From: Trichostrongylus colubriformis
Taxonomy: Eukaryota; Nematoda; Chromadorea; Rhabditida; Trichostrongylidae
Length of the DNA stretch: 64,000 bases
Direction of reading: 5' to 3'
NCBI GenBank assembly: GCA_963978905.1
Contig: OZ022256.1
Span: 49,338,001-49,402,000 of the forward strand
Shown piece by piece: positions 25,155 through 37,600 of this stretch. Position 1 is the first letter of the stretch; each line of letters begins with the position of its first letter. The notes beneath the pieces are model-generated. The model was not told the DNA's origin, made no database searches, and worked only from the letters and a program-made list of their open reading frames with translations. Both the position numbers and the translations under genes were made by a program.

Positions 25155-26293
25155 TAACTGTTGTTGCGAAAATCGCTTGTCTGCAGTTACAGCGTGCATT
25201 TATGCTCAACTGATGTGTAAGATCAGTTTAAGCCTAGATCATTCTGGCATTCCGTTGTTTGCTTTTCCATTTTCTCAATACTTTAAACACGAATTTTTCC
25301 ATTTACCTGCCATGATCATCCATGTCTACGCGAGTACCGGTGTTTTCTCTGAACAGATTCTTTCCGTTAAAATCACTTCCATATGTTGAAATGTGCCCAT
25401 ATACATATATTGTATGTTGGATCTGGCCCTTATGTGTGCATATCATCTAATGAAAGTTTTATATTTAGATTGGTTCATAAAACATCAGTGGCCTAGGACA
25501 AACCCAATTCAGTACTACACAGAAATTTTTCGATGTATTAATATGATGCCATCAAGATTTGATGCTTCACATGGCTGGCCAGATTATTACATATTAGGTC
25601 GGGGGCTCAGTTCCAGCCGTTCTCCCTTTGATTAAAAAAAATAATTTGCAACAATCATGGAGGAATTAACGAAGTTCTGTGTAATAACCCAACTTTCTCT
25701 AATGTCTTGAATATAACTTTACTTTGCTATTTCGCCACAATTCGCCTTGCTTGAACCTAAAAAGTTTATAAAGATGGTTCTGCCACGCGGAATCACGTTA
25801 GGTACACAGGCCAGTACCACGATATCACATCCGCTGCTCTTGCTGGTGCTGATCGTTTTGCATTGCTACTATGGAAGCAGCTAGATTAAGTCCTCCAATA
25901 AACAGCGAATCCGCCAGATATTAAAGTACTGACTATAAGAACAGAGTACGAAGAGTGCTGGTGGAGACGGGAGACGATATAGTTCAGAAGATCGTAGTGG
26001 TAGTAGGGCTTTTGGACTCAGTCAGAACTGAGTACCCCTCCATCGTCACTCCTTTTTATGTGGCATCGTGTGGGGACTTGGTGCCACGCGGTTCAGAATA
26101 TTAGATTTATTTGCTGTCGAGGATCCGAAAAATGATCAGCAGAGGAAGCCGCTTCGCTCCAGTAGCACAGTATTCCGAACGAGATCGTTGAGTAGACGTT
26201 TTTGGGTTTGGACGAGTATTGGACGGGGCCTGAATGAGAGTTGTAGTCGTGTGGCTTATCGGCTGAAAGAGTAGTAGTTAGTAGTTGGTATTA
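25155..26293. other. Intergenic / 3' flank of the contactin gene
   Basis: This 1.1-kb stretch after the contactin stop codon contains only short shadow frames. The first few hundred bases presumably include the 3' UTR, but no unambiguous AATAAA could be assigned. Nothing else is recognised until the mariner TIR at 26294. Confidence 0.4.
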
Positions 26294-27567
26294 GGTTGTT
26301 GCAAAATTAATTTTGGTTTCAAGGTATGTATAAATAAGTAGATTTTTAACCCTGAACTATTCCATCCCAAGGAACGCCAGGCATACCATTTGGTGGGTTT
26401 TTTCTGCTCTTTCAGGAACTTCTATGAATGTCGCTCTAAGTTTTCCAGCCAGCCTTTTCCAGGGCTGCGTATAATCATGAACCGGCGCGACTATCGAGTC
26501 ATCATGCTTTATGAGTTTAAATTGGAACACTCCGCAGCGGAGGCAGCTCGTAATCTCAGCAGTGTTTTTGGGACGAATTGTCCTTACGAACGAACAGTGG
26601 AGCTCTGGTTTAAAAATTGCTTCTGGCGATTTTTGATCTCGAAGAGAAGTCGGGTGGCGGCTGCAGGTCATCGCTTAATGATCAAGATTTAAGGAGAGCC
26701 GTCGAAGCAAATCCGGAGACGAATACTCGTACGTTAGCAGAAGACCTAGGCGTACATTACTCTACAGTGGCCACACATTTGCTGACAATCGGCAAGGTGA
26801 AGAAGATGTCGAAGTGGGTGCCTCATGACCTGACCGATGAGCAGCGTCTGGCACGTTTCGATACCTGCTCTAATCTCCTAGTTCGCCATAAAAATGAGCC
26901 ATTTGTAAACCGTATTATAACTGTAGATGAAAAATGGGATCTTTATGATAACAGGAAGCGGGGATTAGTCTGGGTAGATAAGGATGCTCCTCCAAAAACT
27001 TTTCCTAAACCCGACCTTCACCCTAAAAAGGTTATGATTACTGTGTGGTGGTGTTGTAAAGGTGTAATCCATCACAGTTTCTTGCAACCTGGTCAGCCAG
27101 TCACAGCAGAGTCTTACTGTTGTGATCTGGAGCAAATGTTTAGAAAGTTGCAAAAACTGTGGCCGGCGGTGGTGAATAGAGGAGGGCCGATCCTGTTGCA
27201 GGACAACGCAAGGCCACACACCTCACAAATCTCGCCAAAAATTGACCCACTTGGGTATAGAAGTTCTCCCTCACCCAGCGTATTCTCCCGACCTTTCCCC
27301 AACAGACTATCACTTTTTTCGAGCCCTCAATTCTCATCTGCGTCAGAAACAATTTACTAATTTAGACGATGTTGAATGTGCCTTCCTTGACTTCGTTGAT
27401 TCTCGTGATAGTAGTTTTTAAAGTGAAGGCTTAGATTTATTGCCTGTTCGTTGGCAAAAGTGTGTAGATTCTGATGGTTTTTACTTCGATTAATAAACTT
27501 GTGTTTAAGTTGAGTTATAGTAGTTTGAAGTATGCGGTCCATTTCCGAAATTAATTTTGCAACAACC
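26294..27567 (+). mobile_element. mariner-type transposon 1 (decayed)
   Basis: The element is bounded by inverted repeats GGTTGTTGCAAAATTAATTT (left) and the complementary AAATTAATTTTGCAACAACC (right), each next to a TA dinucleotide as expected for mariner target duplication. It is 1274 bases long, the normal mariner size. It contains one transposase pseudogene, annotated separately. Confidence 0.9.
26477..27493 (+). pseudogene. mariner transposase 1, frameshifted
   Basis: The N-terminal helix-turn-helix part starts at MNRRDYRV and runs to about 26612. A frame change follows, and the reading resumes in the frame covering 26617-27240 with WVPHDLT, the first catalytic motif VDEKW and the second motif LQDNARPH. 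A second frame change near 27240-27255 leads to YSPDLSPTDYHFF, which carries the third catalytic aspartate, and an in-frame stop occurs near 27418. The catalytic spacing is the DD34D type of mariners. With at least two frameshifts and one stop the copy is inactive. Confidence 0.88.
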
Positions 27568-27699
27568 TAGTAGAGTAGAGTAGTAGTAGTTAGTCGAGGC
27601 GTGGAAGCTGGTAAGTAGCCGAAATGGTATTGACTAGATGTGATCGAAGAGATGACCGTAGAGTGAGAGTCCGTAGAAGATCTCCCACGAGTGACAAGA

Positions 27700-27940
27700 T
27701 TATAAGTTTCCGACGTGTCGAGTGACAAGATTATAAGTTCCGACCGTTGCTTGATTACAGTACGCTGTCGTCAGGTAACATGCAATCGCGAAGGCACACA
27801 CAGGCTGCGTTACAGTATACCAAAAATAACTAGTTGTTTTCCGCGTCACTGTGCAGTTAACTGCTGGTGTTTTTTCAATAGTTTTACCTTCTTTGTGTTG
27901 TTCCCACATGGTTTTGAACAAGATATCTGCATACATAATT
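27700..27940 (+). repeat. Dispersed repeat D, copy 1 (inverted partner at 32630)
   Basis: This is about 225 bases, including GCTTGATTACAGTA, CACACACAGGCTGCGTTACA and GTTGTTCCCACATGGTTTTG. It returns in inverted orientation at 32630-32860. The two copies flank the RTE element. No protein is supported. Confidence 0.65.
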
Positions 27941-28039
27941 TCATGTGACCGTACGTATGGGCAGCTGCTGCCGATTCATGAATATAGTTTATAATAGTTT
28001 GTATCTCCTTCACCGAGGGGCTTCTCTCGCTGAAGGACC

Positions 28040-31000
28040 TCGAGCCGTTACGTGGCAAGGCTACGTGGCGCGACCCCAGGTGGCGGATAGGGGGCTAATC
28101 GCGGACCAAAAGCCACCATGTACCTGCCCTGAGACGCAGGTGGATACAGGGGATGGACTCCCTGTTTCTGCTGCGCTGAGCTGATTCATACCCTCTGTAT
28201 CCATGCAGACGTTTCTTGCATACGTGTGGAGGCGTTCTGTATGGTGCAGTTGGTATCCTGCATTCGGTCCAGCCAAGAGCTTGCATTCTAACGACTGAGT
28301 ACATGGGAGGCGGTCCGGGGTCGCCTCCAACAAATAAACCCCACGTCCACTTCGGAATAATCTGGCTAACTACCCGGAGTATACTCAGCCCCCACGACAG
28401 AGCCCGGCAAGCTACTCGTGGGTCTTCATTATGCTGAAAACAGCAATAAAAATGGGCCTCATTCCCCTGAACCTGAAGGAGCCCCCAATACGGCAGCAAT
28501 GGGTAGGACCGCTCGGGAGAGGCTGCTAGAATCTCAGTGCTACAGCAGGCTGCCTAAATCGAGAAGGACCAAGATGGCGATCTGTACTTACAATGCACGA
28601 ACCCTTGCATCGGAAGCGAGTATGAAGATCTGATGATGCAAGCCAGGAAGATCAAGTACGACGTCATTGGACTGACCGAAACGAGGAGGCATCGCCCGCT
28701 ACACGCCGTGTACGAGACTGGTAAAGAACTATTCCTTGGAACATGCGAAAGAAGAGGGGTTGGCGGTGTGGGCGTTCTCGTCAACACGCACTTGGCCACG
28801 AGCATCGATTCGTACGAAAATCTGACAACCCGAATCGGACGTTTGCGATTGGAAAGATGTGGTTCAATCCCGGCTTTGACCACCTTCGTCGCCTACGCAC
28901 CAACGTCAAGCTACGACGAGGACGAGCTTGAAGCATCTTATGTCGAATTGGAGAAGTTCTATAAGGAAGACCACACCTTCTTCAAGGTCATCGTCGGCGA
29001 CTTCAACGCCAAGATCGGCCCTAGAAGAACGGACAATGAACTTCACATCGGGGCTCGCTGAACGGAATGGAATGAGCAGGGTGAAAGGCTGTCTGAGTTT
29101 ATTATGTCGGTCAACTCCATCCATGGTAACTCACAGTTCCAGAGGCCCTCTCATCTACGATGGACTTGGGAGTCACCCGGTGGACAATTCCATAATGGAT
29201 TGATCTTGTCATCTTCAATCGAAGGTTATACCTGACCGACGTCGCTGTTGTTCCGAAGTTCTATACGGGATCAGACCATCGACTCATCCGCGCAAAATTC
29301 CTTTTTTCGATGCGTGGAGAGAGAGCCGCGAAATTCAAGGAGCGAAGGCCCAAGACAGTCATCAACTGAGAACACATCGTTTCTCTCGCAGGTGTATGGG
29401 AGGATTCCGTTATCGAAAACATCGACGACGAGTACAACCGGCTCGTTGAGCATCTTCACAGTAGTGCCAAGAGGGCAGAGAGTTTGAAAGTCACCAAGAG
29501 GCTTCTCTCTTCAGAAACTCTCGGCTGATACGCCAACGTGGAGCCGCACGAGCCGCAGGCGATTACCAACTGACGTCCGAGCTTGCGAAGCAATGCAGAG
29601 AGGCGATAAAAGAAGATCTCAAGGAGAGAAGAGCAGCAGTGCTGGCTGAAGCAGCAGAGGCTGGGAGGAGCATCCGCAATGCCCGCCGAAGTTTTGCCAG
29701 TTACAAAACCAAAATGACCGGTCTCCGACGTCCGGACGGTACAGTTACTGCTTCCCGAAGGGCAATGGAGAAGGTCATCTACGACTTCTACTCGGATCTC
29801 TTCGATAGCCACGTCCAACTGCCTAGGAGCAATCTGAAGCAGGATGGACATGTCGTTCCATCGGTTCTCCCGTGCGAAATCCGACATGCCATTTCGTCGG
29901 TGAAGAATGGTACAGCACGCGGCCCCGACAGGATTAGACTGGAACATCTGAAGAATCTTCCGCCAGTCATCGTCAAAACACTGGTCCGACTCTTCACACG
30001 CTACATGTCGGAATGCAAGGTATCCACCTCGTGGAAAACCAGCAGGGCTGTGTTGCTGTATAAGAAGGGAGATCCACACGACATTGGCAACTATCGTCCA
30101 ATCTGCCTGCTGTCTGTAGTCTACAAGCTCTTCACTCGAGTCATCTTGAATAGGATTGGTAGAACTTTAGACGAAGGACAGCCATGCGAGCAAGCAGGGT
30201 TTCGGAGAGGGTTCAGTACAATCGATCACATCCACACGGTCACTAGGCTCATTGAAGTTTCGCGAGAGTACAAGATGCCGTTATGTCTCACTTTAATCGA
30301 CTTGAAGGAAGCCTTCGACTCCGTTGAGACAGAAGCGGTTATCAAAGTCCTGGGAAACCAGGGTGTACCTACTCGATACATAAGAGTACTTCGTGAGCTC
30401 TACAGCAACTTCACGACCAGGATCTCGCCATTCTACAAGGAAGGCATCATCAACGTGAACAGAGGGGTTCGACAAGGCGACACCATCTCGCATAAAGTTT
30501 TCAGCGCCGCTCTTGAGAACGTGGAACAACTGGAATGAGAAGGAATGGGAGTGAAGGTCGACGGACGGCATTTACACCACCTCCGCTTCGCTGACGACAT
30601 TGTGCTTATAACACCGACGATCCAGCAAACGGAGCGAATGCTAGCCGATTTCGACAGCAAATGTGTAAAAATCGGTCTGCAGCTGAACCTAACGAAGGCA
30701 ATGTTCATGAGAAACGGACTCGTGCCTGATGCCCCATTCACGCTCAACGGAACGAACATCACCGAATGCTTCAGTTATGTGTACCTAGGTCGGGAAGTCA
30801 ATATGATGAACGACTTAGCACCAGAGCTGAGCAGGAGGAAAAGAGCGGCTTGGAGAGCCTTCAAGACCATCGAGGGAGTAGTGAAGAAGACGAAGAACAT
30901 CCGGCTCCGCGCCCATCTCTTCGATTCTGCTGTCCTTCCTGCCCTAACATACGCCTCAGAGACTTGGGCTCTACGTAAGCAGGAGGAGCATGCGGTTGGC

Positions 31001-31430
31001 GTCATCCAACGCGCCATCGAAAGGACAATGCTCGGAGTATCCCGATACACGCAAGTGCAGAGGGGAATCCGGAGTTCCGAACTCCGTCGTCGATCGAAGA
31101 TCAGGGACGCCGCCGTATTTGCCAAGCAATCGAAGATTAGATGGGCCGGACACGTCATGCGATATCGCGATGACCGTTGGACCAGAGCGGTTACCGACTG
31201 GATTCCTCGTGACGTGAAACGATCACCTGGACGACCACCGGCCTGATGTTCAAACTTCTTCACGAAAGCTCTACGCGGAGGAAACGAGTTGCTGCGTGTC
31301 CCTGGAGCCAGAAAGGTTCACTGGACTTCTCTGGCTCGCGACAGGGACGAATGGAGACGTTGCTGGCGCCCGCTCGAGGCACTCGATGAACAACAGGGCG
31401 ACAGGTGATACAGGTGAATGGTTTGTAATG
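28040..31430 (+). mobile_element. RTE-type non-LTR retrotransposon, degenerate
   Basis: The order endonuclease, then reverse transcriptase, then a short C-terminal region in a single plus-strand series of frames is typical of RTE-clade LINEs. The 5' untranslated part appears to begin near the CGTTACGTGGCAAGGCTACG block at about 28045, and the coding part ends at a TGA near 31408. No LTRs are present, and the exact 3' tail and target-site duplication were not identified. Frameshifts and stops make it non-autonomous. Confidence 0.8.
28571..31408 (+). pseudogene. RTE endonuclease / reverse transcriptase, broken frame
   Basis: The N-terminal apurinic-like endonuclease is visible as AICTYNARTL, IGLTETRR, GVLVNTHLA and VIVGDFNAKIG (28571-29060), with a frameshift near 28630 and a TGA near 29059. 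The reading continues through another frame with SDHRLIRAKF (about 29275). The reverse transcriptase (29639-30538 and on from 30545) shows YRPICLLSVVYKLFTR, LIDLKEAFDSV, GVRQGDTIS and the catalytic FADDIV, with a TGA at about 30536 between the fingers/palm parts. The C-terminal part includes RAAWRAFKTI and WAGHVMR. At least three lesions make the copy inactive. The nearest relatives are LINEs abundant in strongylid genomes. Confidence 0.85.
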
Positions 31431-32629
31431 AAATAAAAATTCAGTAAACCAGTAGAAGTAGTTGAATGTCCAACAGCATTAGATTTAAAGGAGGAAAATA
31501 TTCTTTGTGGTATTTGAAAATAGTAATCTTCTTGAGTGTGATTGGAGAGTGAGTGTGAAAGGAAGAGATTACCAGTTTTAGATGGTTTGATTTTCCAGCA
31601 CGTGAACTCTAATGGACATGATCTCAAAGGAGCAGCGTCTCCTAAGAAAAGTTATTTAGAACAACGAGGTAAACCTGAATCTAGGAACTCAAACACAAAT
31701 GAAATATGAACTTTTCTCCGTCCGGAAGCACCTAGCATGCGAGTTGTCCTTAGGAAAAGGACCGTCTGTATAACGCGGCAGCCAATCACGTTTACTGCGA
31801 AAGAAGGTGACACTAAATGCTTGAAATTTTCGCGGTTATTAGGATGAGTTAACTGGTTGCCAGAAATATTGCAGCACTTCAAAATGGAACCTAATCCATG
31901 CAATGCATTGGTAGTTTCCGTACATATTCTGAATCACCATCACCCTGTTCCTCTTGATGAGGATAAATCTTCTAAAGCGCGTAGTAGTAGTGATGTAGTC
32001 TGTGTATAATCATCCTCCGAGGAGTAGTATTACCGTTATTTGTGTAAAAGAAAAGGTGCAAAGTACATGGACAAGTATACCAGGTAAATGGGGCTGTAGC
32101 TGGTATGCTAAAGAAGGCAATTGGTTCCCCAAAAAGATGATCGATCGTGATACCTATAATACCAATCCAGGACTACCTTTTCCGGAGTATCCAACAGGAT
32201 CTGTAACATCATTCATTAGGCATAGCAACAGCCACTGAAATTTAAATTATCATATGAATTATCATTGAAATCCACCCTAGGAAAGGACACCAGTCTTTCC
32301 GTTGAATTTGGCGGGCATGTCTAGCGAAATCGCCGGTCAAGAGATCACACCTTGGTGCATCTTTGATGTGTGGTGGTCATACACAGCAGAAACCGAAGGT
32401 AACGCTCGCCTGTGTGAGAAGCTAGACTTAAGTAAAGTTTGATAACTGGCAAAGAACCTGCTGAGAAACATTCCACACTAAATCAAACGGTACGCAGCAT
32501 TCGAACCGTAAGATTTACTTGTAGCCACCACATCTTCCGTAAATAGAATGGTAGGGGTGATGAGGAACTGCTAAAAAAGTCTTCAAAATAAAAACTAGGA
32601 GTCTAAGGAAATTATAGGTGGTGCAGTCT
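31431..32629. other. Intergenic stretch without recognised content
   Basis: I see no exon, transposase or repeat termini here. The open frames are short and overlapping. It lies between the RTE element and an inverted copy of dispersed repeat D. Confidence 0.35.
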
Positions 32630-32860
32630 TCTGGTCATAGAGAAACAGGTGTCTTATTCAAAACCATGTGGGAACAACCCAAAGAAAGTAAAACCATTGA
32701 AGAAACACTAGCAGTTCACTATACAGTGACGCAGAAATCAAGTAGTTATTTTCGGTATACTGTAACGCAGCCTGTGTGTGCGTGCGCGATTGCATTTAAT
32801 TTGACGACAGCTTACTGTAATCAAGCGCCGCGTCCGAAACTTATAATTGTCCCCGAGTGT
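32630..32860 (-). repeat. Dispersed repeat D, copy 2
   Basis: This is the inverted counterpart of 27700-27940, sharing CAAAACCATGTGGGAACAAC and GTAACGCAGCCTGTGTGTG. The plus-strand frame in it (from 32618) is probably a chance frame. Confidence 0.65.
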
Positions 32861-32979
32861 AGCAATGCCGAGATTATATACAGCCCGTTAACGCGGCTAT
32901 TGCTCCCATAAAACCTTTCTCTGTAAGCATAAGATCCTCCAACGGCATTATGTTTTGAAAACTTCAAGCAAGCATAGGT

Positions 32980-33750
32980 TTCATACTGGATAGACTGTTG
33001 CTTATGCTTCTGTTCTGCTCTCCCTTACTCGGTTCTGTTTGAATTTTCACTAAGTACCCACGCGGTAGAGTACACAACATGCTTCCAGTGAGCTTTACAT
33101 CAAATCAGCGAAATCAGGCAATAATGAAATACAAGCCAGGAGTATTAATAGACTAAAATACAGCAAGCTACAGTAGAGCAAGTCAAGCAGGAATGGATAG
33201 AAGCCAGGAATACAGGACAATTGATACAGATAGAGTACGTCGACAGGACGAGAAGCTCCAAGCGAATGGCTAGATAACCCCCAATCGCGTTCGCCCGGAC
33301 CTTTTATCCCTTATACCCCAACGGAGCCTTCAGCTGCTCCCTGTTTTCGAATGAAAGAAGCCGCTCCGATGCGCGGAGGGAAAGGATTTTGTTTAGCCCA
33401 AGAAGTTGACATCTGTCCACCCTCAGAAGAACAAATTTAGATGATGATTAAACTCCTAGAGCTAAAAACAACAATTCTGATCATATTCTTAACTTTCAAG
33501 CTCAATATCATCTTATACGAGATATTTTTGCTTCCTCAGCACTTGCCAATGTCCATTGCCATCAATATAGGATGTATATGTGGTCGCCATTGAGGTAGTT
33601 GGTAAGCATATGTAGATATATGTAGCGATATTAGTCGTCGGATACATAGATGCCACCCTCAACAGTTGAAGTGATGACCATTAGTCTGAAGGCACGCTCC
33701 AGAATCTAAATCTTGAGGATTGATTTGCATTCATCGGCACATTAAATAAA
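32980..33750 (-). repeat. Long direct repeat (LTR-like), copy A
   Basis: About 760 bases align in the same orientation with 34607-35375. Shared blocks include CACGCGGTAGAGTACAC, AGCGAAATCAGGCAATAATG, AACAAATTTAGATGATGA and CTCAATATCATCTTATACGAG. Each copy is joined on its right to a minus-strand gag-like remnant. Length and position suit an LTR of a BEL/Pao-type retrotransposon, but TG/CA ends were not resolved. Confidence 0.6.
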
Positions 33751-33756
33751 AAGGTA

Positions 33757-34540
33757 GTGCACTTCATGACATTCCCCACCAGCGAGCCTTTTGCTTCTTC
33801 ATTAGGTCTTCATAGAAGCAAATACGTTCTTCGACTGCCTTCGCTATCGCTTCCATCTCGGCCTTTTCATCAGGTAGGGGGGCTCAGAACGAAATGGTGG
33901 GCCTTTTTGGGGATGATATATCGAATGCTACTCAGAAAATTCCAAGAAGTGCTCACAGATATCTTCCTTGTAGGAATCGCCGCAAAATTCAAGACATGCG
34001 ATGCAACGACCTTGCTTCTTGATAACTTCTCTCCGCTTTCCTACGTCCACCACCACTGGACAATCTGGACAATTATCGTGACAGTAGCCGTTCTCCGCGC
34101 TACAAAAGTAGCAAGGATTTGAGGCTTCGATTAAAGGATCACTTCCCAAAATGCGGACTGGATAACTATTTTCTAGAGTAATTATCATGGACTGGAGGCA
34201 TATATCCATCAGTTGCAACTCATCCCACGAGGGAAGTCTGACCGGTGTTTCCACTTCTTCCACAGATTTGCTTTCGGGAACCATGGATCTGTGTTTTGCA
34301 ATGAGTACGATGTGTTATCGCAGACCTCGGCTACCATCTTACTAAAATAATCGTCGTCGCTTAACTGTGTTACCTGCATCTTTCCCTCGTGTTAGATCCA
34401 TCTGAACTTCTCGAACTCTCGTCAGAATAACCTCTACCGGACCCGTCACGGTTCTCGAGAGGGTCCCGGTCACTGCACATCGAGGTTGGTGACGAGGAGC
34501 ACTTCTCTGCCCTTCTAATGCCTCGAGTCTTTTGAACACA
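33757..34540 (-). pseudogene. Retrotransposon gag remnant A (BEL/Pao-like)
   Basis: The minus-strand frame 34284-33928 contains two Cys clusters, CYFCSAENGYCHDNC and GRCIACLEFC, in a layout like the zinc-binding region of nematode BEL/Pao gag proteins. The first cluster is a degenerate CCHC. An upstream frame (34539-34342) begins MFKRLEALEG and may be the more N-terminal gag part. The frames do not join without a shift, and no protease or polymerase is present. Confidence 0.5.
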
Positions 34541-34606
34541 TCCTCGAATAGGTATGTGTGCTTATTGACCGCCTGACGGAGTTCTTGTACGTCCGCTGCA
34601 CCTTAT

Positions 34607-35375
34607 ACTGGGAGGGCTATTGCTTGATCTTCTGTACTGCTCGCCCTCACTCGGTTCTGTTTGAACTTTGCACCAAGGAGCCACGCGGTAGAGTACACGA
34701 CACGCTTCCAGTAAGCTTTACCTCAAAACAGCGAAATCAGGCAATAATGGAATACATATGAGCAGGAATACAGAATGTTAATTGGTTCAGATACAGTAAG
34801 ATACAGTAGAGCAAGTCAAGCAATAATGGATAGATGCCAGAGGTACAGTACATTAATTGATTCGAACGGATAGATACCCCCTAATCGCGTCCGCCCGAAC
34901 CTTTTATCTCTTACGCCCCAACCGAGCCTTCAGCCGCTCCCTTTTTTCCAATGAATGAAGCCCTCCGATGCGCAGAGGGAAAGGTTTTCGTCTACCCCAA
35001 GAAGCTGACATCCGTCCACCCTCAGAAGAACAAATTTAGATGATGACTAAACTCCTGGAGCTGAAAACAACAACTCTGATCATATTCTTAACCTTCAAGC
35101 TCAATATCATCTTATACGAGACGTTTTTCCTTCTTTGACACACGCCGGTGTCCATTGCCATCGATATAGGATGTATATGTGGTCGCCATTGAGATAGTTG
35201 ATAAGCATATGTAGAGATATGTAACGATAATAGTCGTCGGATACATAGAGACCACCCTCAACAGTTGACGTTAAGAGCATTAGTCTAAAGGCACACTCCA
35301 GAATCAGTCTAAAGGCACATTCCAGAATCTAGATCTCAAAGATTAATTCGGAATCATCGTCACATTAAATAGAAA
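34607..35375 (-). repeat. Long direct repeat (LTR-like), copy B
   Basis: Partner of 32980-33750. A local duplication of AGTCTAAAGGCACATTCCAGAATC-type sequence (about 35283-35330) is present only in this copy. It lies between gag remnants A and B, giving the order repeat A, gag A, repeat B, gag B along the plus strand. Confidence 0.6.
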
Positions 35376-35379
35376 AAAG

Positions 35380-36440
35380 TCGTAAATTTTACGACAGGTT
35401 TTCCGATGAGACTATGTTCTGAGAGCGATAAAACTGAGATTAACCGATGGAACGATGTTCCGAGAACTAAGCTCTCTCGAAGATTTATGGGAATAAGCGA
35501 GCTACAAAATAGTTGTAAACATACCAGATACCTCCCTGGGAACATGAAAAGGTCGCCTTCCGCGACACTCCGGCAACAGCATTACAAAAATTTTTTAATC
35601 TTCTCTATTTCGTTTTTCACCTTCTGGATACGTTTGGTGATCAGATTCTTCGAGTTTGGGATACTGGAAAGAGTGCGGTGGTGGCCCTCCTCGTTAGGGA
35701 TTAGCAAGTGGAGGGATCCGATTTTCAAAAGTACTCCACAGTGGGAGCACTCTTCTTCTTCAGACATATTCTCTTCGGAACACAATTCTCCACACAGTAC
35801 GTGCATAATTTTCTTCTCATGACGAATCGATACCTTTTATCCCCATCGGCTATCGTTGGGCAGGAGGCCAAGAAGTGGAAAACAGAAGAGCAAAAGGTGC
35901 AGCTTATGTCGCTCTTCTTATTGGGGAGAGCCAATGAATTTTCTTCTGTGGAAGGTAGTGACCTACTCGAGTTCTTTTAACATTCTCCCTAGACGGCCAT
36001 CTCCGATACTTGCCTCGAGCAGCATGGTTCCTTCTTGGCGGTTTGAATGGCAAAATCCGTGTAATCGACTTCCCCTTCTTCACCATTGTTTTCCTCAATC
36101 AGGCGGTCCATGTACCATCCGTGAACGTTTCCTTCTACTTTTCTTCTTCACGTCCACCACAATTAATTTGATCTGCCCTTCCTTTTCCTTTTGGAGCCTG
36201 TTCTCGGCTTTTGCGAGCTCCTTTTCGAAAACCGGTACATACTGATCCAGCTTCTTCATGTAGTCGTGGACTATTGGAGTAAGGTCCCCAGCATGTGTGT
36301 CATGCTGCGTCTTACTTTCGAGCCACTCCTTTCTTTTCCAAGGGGGTAGGTCTCCTAGGCCGGTCATCCTTGGATACAAAGAGTCGATTTTCAGACGTTG
36401 TGTCCGTTCCTGCCTTGCTTCCATAGCTGCTGAAGCTGTT
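35380..36440 (-). pseudogene. Retrotransposon gag remnant B (BEL/Pao-like)
   Basis: The minus-strand frame 35934-35725 carries a clean zinc knuckle, CTFCSSVFHFLASC (CX2CX4HX4C), followed by KLCTYCVENC. The upstream frame 36424-36095 is lysine/glutamate-rich (VPVFEKELAKAENRLQ) and could be the gag coiled-coil region. Frameshifts separate the pieces. The order and Cys spacing match remnant A. No polymerase is visible. Confidence 0.55.
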
Positions 36441-36499
36441 TTCAGGAATCCATTGATGACAAGAATTTGTTGTTCTGCTCGGAACTCTTCACTTTCCCA

Positions 36500-37600
36500 T
36501 CGATGGTGATCTATGTCACTGCTAGTGTTTGTGTCACTTTGATTTGGCCATGGATCTCTATGAAGCTATTGGCGAGGTTTTTTCCCAGGAGGTTCGCTGA
36601 CGTGTTTCCATATGGACCACAACGTAGGATGTGGTCTCAAGGTAGGACCACAAGTTATAGTCCTGTGGGTTCAAAGCCGGTGACGATGCAGGCCATACTT
36701 CTGCCGAGATGAAGTCGTGGAGTTCGCTCTTGCACCACGCTTGGACGACCTTGGCCTTGTGGGCGGGCGCCGAATCTTGCTGGAATGTCCACGGGCAGCC
36801 GTTGAAGTGGGAATTCGCCCACGGTGGTAGAGCATCTTCCAGAATCGTCTTCAGGTAGTAACTTTCGTAGAGTTTGACGCCGGAGTCGACGAATATCAAC
36901 GGCGTACTCCCCGAAGCCCACACCCCTGCCCAAACCATGACTTGGGCAGGGTGTGCCTCCCGGTGAACGACTCTTCCCTTCTTGTCGGCTTCCTCAGCAT
37001 TCCTTGCAATCACTCTGACGGTCTAAGCGTTGAACTGCTGCTCGACGGTGAAGAGCTTCTCATCAGAAAAGACGACCGAATGGTAGCCCTTGTTGCGCGC
37101 TCGAAGCAAAAGCTGTCGGGACTTCTTGACTCGCGCCTGCCGATTCGAGGCGCTGAGGATAGCGGCCTTCCGAGTACGATAAGGGTACAGCTTAAGGTCT
37201 TCGTGGACGACCCTTTCCATTGACTTCCGCGAAATTCCCATGTCGCGAGCCATCGTCGAGAACCTGCGAGTCGCGTTTCTTGCCATCCGCTTTCTGACGG
37301 CCTCGAGGACCTTCGGCTGCGAGCAGTACGAGGTCTTCCACTTCTTCGGCGATCTTGGAGTCCACCAAGGTCTCGATAACGTTGGAGTGTGCGATGCACG
37401 GCGCTGCGGTGGATGCCGAGGTGCTTAGCGATCGTGTCGGGTGGGAGGCCGGCATTGTGCAGACGAACGATAGCGGAACGATCAGGAGAAAGCTTCACCA
37501 TTTCACTATGAATGGACCAAATTTGACCATCAACAGGAGTTAGAAAAAATGATAGGATTGAAAAATCCATAAAACTGGCGCGCTATGTGCGCCATAGAAT
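36500..37600 (-). mobile_element. Tc1/mariner superfamily element, DD37D (maT-like)
   Basis: The limits are approximate because the terminal inverted repeats were not resolved. The weakly matching pair TCACTTTGATTTGGCCATGG and its counterpart near 37510 may be internal repeats. It contains one transposase pseudogene whose catalytic spacing differs from the neighbouring mariners. It is inserted next to gag remnant B. Confidence 0.65.
36558..37501 (-). pseudogene. DD37D transposase, nearly complete
   Basis: It starts at MVKLSPDRSAIV (37501) with a helix-turn-helix of the type TIAKHLGIHRSAVHRTLQRY. A frameshift lies near 37310, after which RMARNATRRFSTMARDMGIS continues. Catalytic motifs are VVFSDEKLF, FQQDSAPAHK and SSPALNPQDYNLW. 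The second and third aspartates are separated by 37 residues, which identifies the DD37D (maT-type) branch rather than Tc1 (DD34E) or mariner (DD34D). One in-frame stop lies near 37023. Only these two lesions were seen. Confidence 0.8.
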
